Of a stretch of DNA of 64,000 bases, positions 60,981 through 64,000 are shown one piece after another. The notes under the pieces were generated by a model that saw nothing but the letters and a program-made list of their open reading frames with translations, ran no database searches and was not told the DNA's origin. Position numbers and translations under genes: made by a program. The stretch comes from Chaetoceros tenuissimus (taxonomy: Eukaryota; Bacillariophyta; Thalassiosirophyceae; Chaetocerotales; Chaetocerotaceae), in the NCBI GenBank assembly GCA_021927905.1, contig BLLK01000022.1:1426001-1490000 (forward strand), in the 5' to 3' direction. How positions within the stretch are numbered: the stretch's first letter is position 1; each line of letters begins with the position of its first letter.

Positions 60981-62696
60981 TTACATGACTTTTTTTGGAT
61001 ACCAATCCTTTTCAAAATAACCAAGTGTTTCCAGTGACTCTTTCTCCTCAGTCGTCATATCATGCCATTTCTTACTCCCAACACTGGACCAAAGTCCTTT
61101 ATCCCATGAGATGTCGTCAAAAGCAAGCTTTTCTGCTGCCTTTCTTGCCAGTAGAGGTAAGTCTTTCCAGTAAAACTGATTGTAAGTCCCAATATCTTCT
61201 CCACGGAAGTATTCATCGAAGCTCAAGAGACCTTCCTTCATTTTCATTACCCAAACATCATAGTCGACCATTTCATCTTTTTTATCAAGGTGTCCAGCTC
61301 CATAAGTCTTTTCCAAGTAAGCCATGAAACTGCTTATACATTTCTTACTTTTCCATGTCAAAAAACTTCTTTGTTGTTGATTTCCATAGGATGAAGAGTG
61401 GAATACATGAAATATAAAAAAATTCTTGAGAACTTCAAACTTGTATTTTGAGTATTGCAAGTCTGCATAAAAGGACAGCTTGTTGATTCCAAGTCCTCGA
61501 AATTCATTATAAAACCTTGGCAGGTTTTTCTTTGATGCAATTATGTAGGGTTCGTACCCATACTCTTGAATTTGAATGGGATAACTCGCTTTGTCGTTCT
61601 TCTTCATCCATCGATCATAATTAGTAGACCGATGTCCTTGTGGCGCAGTATTCCAGTGAAATCTTTGAATGTCCTCGTTATCTATGATATCTTCTTTTGT
61701 TTCTGGATACAGTTCATGTGTTGAATTGATTTCATCTCCAGGGATTTTCTCGAGAAGTTCAAATGCTGGCAACACGAATGCAACCTTTTCATCCAGCTTT
61801 TTTGATATTTGCGGATTCTGATTCAAAACTGTCTGTAAATGCTCATGAGTGTTGATCGGCGATGGAAAAAAGTCAACATCAAACAGAGCAAAATAGTCAG
61901 AGGTTGTTTGGTCTAATGCAATATTTCGTAAAATATTGTTTGGGTAAATATTGGAACCATCTTCAAAATAAAAATGAAATGCAACCTTTTGTAAATCACC
62001 CATAAAGTGAATCATTTCTTCTTGTAATTTTTGCAACTCTTCTTTACTAGTGATACGGATTGCGACAGACAAAGGACCATTCCATCTCATAGCAAGAGCC
62101 GCGAGACGTCTCATTTTACTCTTGTCTACACCAATTTGTGTAGTAAGAGTAATATCCTTTGATAACACCTTTCCTTGGCAAAACACATTTGGTATAGATA
62201 AAGTCGTGATGACTTTCTTGTCGTTTTCAGAAGATTCCTTTCCAGAGAAGATCTCCTTCTCATGAAGTGAAAGAATATCTTCAGCGAATTGAAATTGATG
62301 TTGAAACAGATTATGAAAATCATACATATATCTTGATGATGAAGCATAATTTGAACAACTCTCTGAAGTTGAATAGCTCATCACTTTTCTAGTTGTATTT
62401 CTGCATTGATCGACTTCTACAGTTTCTCTCTTCTTTGCCGATGATGCTGATACGCTCTGAGATATCATATACTTGTTCATGAGATGAGTCTTCTTATTTA
62501 CTTCTAACAGTGATGTGGTAGTAATAGTGTTTTCTCTAGGATTTTCCAAGCTATTGATTATATGGTAAACATTCAGAGCAAACATGCAAAAACAAACGAC
62601 TACAATGATGTAGCCATTTCTTCTGAAGAAGTGAAAAAAGACTTGGCCAATGGACCTTTTTCCTCGAAGTCCTAAAGTTTGAAACACTGCCTTCAT
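60981..62696 (-). CDS. GT49 (LARGE-like) glycosyltransferase, type II membrane
   Basis: 571 aa. Basic tail and anchor at about residues 28-47 (YIIVVVCFCMFALNVYHIIN). The GT49 domain spans about 170-470: VFCQGK, MRRLAALAMRWNGPLSVAIR, IYPNNILRNIALDQTTSDYF then ALFDVDFFPSP (acidic DVD metal motif), VAFVLPAFELL, HRSTNYDRWM, YGYEPYIIASKKNLPRFYNE, FRGLGINKLSFYADL and FEVLKNFFIFHVFHSSSYG. This family includes the glucuronyltransferase domain of LARGE and B4GAT1. The final 71 residues form the W-DLP/LGY module shared with the GT25-type protein. Probably a Golgi glucuronyl- or related transferase acting on a glycoprotein or wall glycan; the sugar specificity is not readable. Confidence 0.87.
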   Translation of the reverse strand: MKAVFQTLGLRGKRSIGQVFFHFFRRNGYIIVVVCFCMFALNVYHIINSLENPRENTITTTSLLEVNKKTHLMNKYMISQSVSASSAKKRETVEVDQCRNTTRKVMSYSTSESCSNYASSSRYMYDFHNLFQHQFQFAEDILSLHEKEIFSGKESSENDKKVITTLSIPNVFCQGKVLSKDITLTTQIGVDKSKMRRLAALAMRWNGPLSVAIRITSKEELQKLQEEMIHFMGDLQKVAFHFYFEDGSNIYPNNILRNIALDQTTSDYFALFDVDFFPSPINTHEHLQTVLNQNPQISKKLDEKVAFVLPAFELLEKIPGDEINSTHELYPETKEDIIDNEDIQRFHWNTAPQGHRSTNYDRWMKKNDKASYPIQIQEYGYEPYIIASKKNLPRFYNEFRGLGINKLSFYADLQYSKYKFEVLKNFFIFHVFHSSSYGNQQQRSFLTWKSKKCISSFMAYLEKTYGAGHLDKKDEMVDYDVWVMKMKEGLLSFDEYFRGEDIGTYNQFYWKDLPLLARKAAEKLAFDDISWDKGLWSSVGSKKWHDMTTEEKESLETLGYFEKDWYPKKVM

Positions 62697-63666
62697 TAGC
62701 CCAATTATAAATAAAAAACAGGGTGCTTTTTGTATTACATGAACGGACTAGATTGTACAGTGTATGGTAGACTGGATGTTGCTACGGTAACACTCGACGT
62801 TACGTGGTATTTTTTGCCGTTTTTTTGTCAGTTTTTTAATTTTAGAAAAGTGAATGAGTCCCACAAAAGTGTATGTTATATAGAGAGAGGAGATAAAACG
62901 GCAACCGACCCACAGGTGTGGAGTTTTTTTAAAATATAAATATGATTTTAGCTTTATGACACGAGTCGTCGAAAATTGTCACTGAAAAATATTTCAACGT
63001 ACGGGAGGGAGGCCATGACAAAAACAATTGAACTCATGGAATCTTTCTTCGATGTTGATTCAATCAACAAGATACCATGAGCCAATGCATTTTATTTTAC
63101 GATATATCTATATTATGCACAAATCTTTTCTCCTCAAAATGACTTGACTGGGCTGTCGGTATTCACAATCTCCTCGAGAAACAATCTGACAATGCCACAC
63201 ATGACGACAAGTGAGTCTAGCTTTTTGTATCCACCAACACCAATAGAGAGAATCAGTAGTAGACAGCAGTGGCTTTTAAGCAGAAAGGTTCCTGATAGAG
63301 TCCATATCTTTCCTCCGTATCTTTCCTTGTGCAACTAGGATCAGAGGTCATATCTTCATGCTAGCATCTCGTATCCTTCTAGGTCTCTGAAATATGGACA
63401 CGACGAAATCATTTTAGGAGCATATTCAGTAACTGTTCATGAATGTTATGCATTGCATAGCGGAAGAGAGTCGGAAAAAGCGACTTGGATTATGCAATGA
63501 GTGAGAAGTTCGTTATGTTCATGTACTCGCTGTTGTTCAATGGCATTTCAATTTTTGACCGTTGCTGTACTTCTCATAAAAATCTCTGGAATAGGCCTAG
63601 AAGCGGAAAAAAATGAAGGAAAAGAAATAATGAGTGTTTCATGATTACATGCTCTTATTATTTGAT
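62697..63666. other. intergenic, nothing recognised
   Basis: 5' flank of the GT49-like gene, then AT-rich sequence with only short overlapping frames on both strands. No RNA gene or repeat seen. Confidence 0.45.
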
Positions 63667-64000
63667 TTAAAAATAGCACTGGTGAGTGTCACAATACCGC
63701 TGTGGTTGGTTTCTCGGTCTTCTTGTAGAACCGCCTCTACATCCATCCGATTTACCTTTCTTACAATTCTTACATTTCCTTTCTTGACGAACACAAATCT
63801 TATCTGGTCCACGTACTGGTAGCACCAAATTTCTTTCATGCCGAGGTGCTTGATATGAAATATGATTCGCTGCTTGAATCATATTCACTTGATATAAACC
63901 AGCAAATTGCGGAAATGCTGGATGAACAAAATTGAGATGATTTACTCTTTTCATTGTCTGTCGCTCTTTAGGTGCATCCTGTTTCTGGATCGTTCCAAAG
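63667..64000 (-). CDS. C-terminal end of an unidentified gene (partial)
   Basis: The frame is open to the window edge and gives 110 residues. They include KRVNHLNFVHPAFPQFAGLY, ISYQAPRHERNLVLPVRG and a basic cysteine-rich end CKNCKKGKSDGC...RYCDTHQCYF. A short cysteine cluster after a basic stretch recalls the C-terminal finger of piggyBac-type transposases, but the match is too weak to claim. It could equally be a host zinc-finger protein. Confidence 0.5.
   Translation of the reverse strand, partial: FGTIQKQDAPKERQTMKRVNHLNFVHPAFPQFAGLYQVNMIQAANHISYQAPRHERNLVLPVRGPDKICVRQERKCKNCKKGKSDGCRGGSTRRPRNQPQRYCDTHQCYF

Noticed and set aside
62980-63000. TATTTCAACG resembling the LTR end, possible solo LTR
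   Set aside because: Only about 10 bases match; the upstream sequence has nothing in common with the 289-bp LTR.
1-64000. CRISPR array, rRNA, tRNA or bacterial-type operon
   Set aside because: No regularly spaced repeats, no RNA-gene signatures noticed, and intron-bearing genes on both strands point to a eukaryotic nucleus; no computed RNA search was possible.

Overview
The window is eukaryotic nuclear DNA, most likely from a diatom close to Chaetoceros. It is AT-rich, and genes lie on both strands with short GT-AG introns of about 74-141 bp and no operon logic. The content is typical of diatoms: a BspA-type leucine-rich-repeat gene whose opening (RVQTEEWRRFVPGVRMYKGK) I recall from Chaetoceros, F-box-like/ankyrin arrays, TPR-MYND arrays, secreted cysteine-rich proteins and a Ty1/copia retroelement of the diatom CoDi kind. 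The species call rests on memory of these families, not on a search.

Layout. 0-4 kb: a cysteine-rich membrane-anchored surface protein and a small duplicated family of secreted cysteine-rich proteins (one two-exon gene, one broken copy, one orphan exon). 4.4-9.5 kb: a sulfotransferase-like type II membrane protein, a quinone oxidoreductase, a three-exon gene fusing an SRPBCC-like domain to triosephosphate isomerase, and an LRR gene. 9.8-11.6 kb: a GT61-type glycosyltransferase. 11.7-21.9 kb: four tandem ankyrin paralogues, all on the minus strand, with a stray GT61 3' end between the first two. 22.3-28.1 kb: a SNAP43-like protein with a repetitive tail, a GPCR-like gene with a frame discontinuity near its start, and an adenylate kinase. 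28.5-31.3 kb: a tandem dimer of a 1375-bp terminal-inverted-repeat DNA element flanked by an 8-bp target duplication. 31.4-39.7 kb: a zinc metalloprotease and three tandem TPR-MYND genes plus relics. 40.2-43.5 kb: a MORN-repeat protein and a multipass membrane protein.

44.4-62.7 kb is a glycan-modification cluster with heavy rearrangement. It holds a broken and an intact GT25-type gene, a broken and an intact GT49/LARGE-like gene, and a gene that once joined a five-bladed-propeller glycosidase-like domain to a sulfotransferase-like domain. That gene is now split by a whole-looking Ty1/copia element (48443-54450) with seemingly identical LTRs. About 3 kb is repeated in direct orientation 13.15 kb apart; one half of the repeat looks identical and the other half is diverged. 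The window ends inside an unidentified minus-strand gene.

The main theme is gene birth and death by local duplication. In at least two arrays the duplicated unit carries the 3' tail of the neighbouring, unrelated gene. The strongest candidates for something undescribed are the SRPBCC-triosephosphate isomerase fusion, the glycosidase/sulfotransferase two-domain gene, a C-terminal W-DLP/LGY module shared by two glycosyltransferase classes, and the repeat-tailed SNAP43-like protein.
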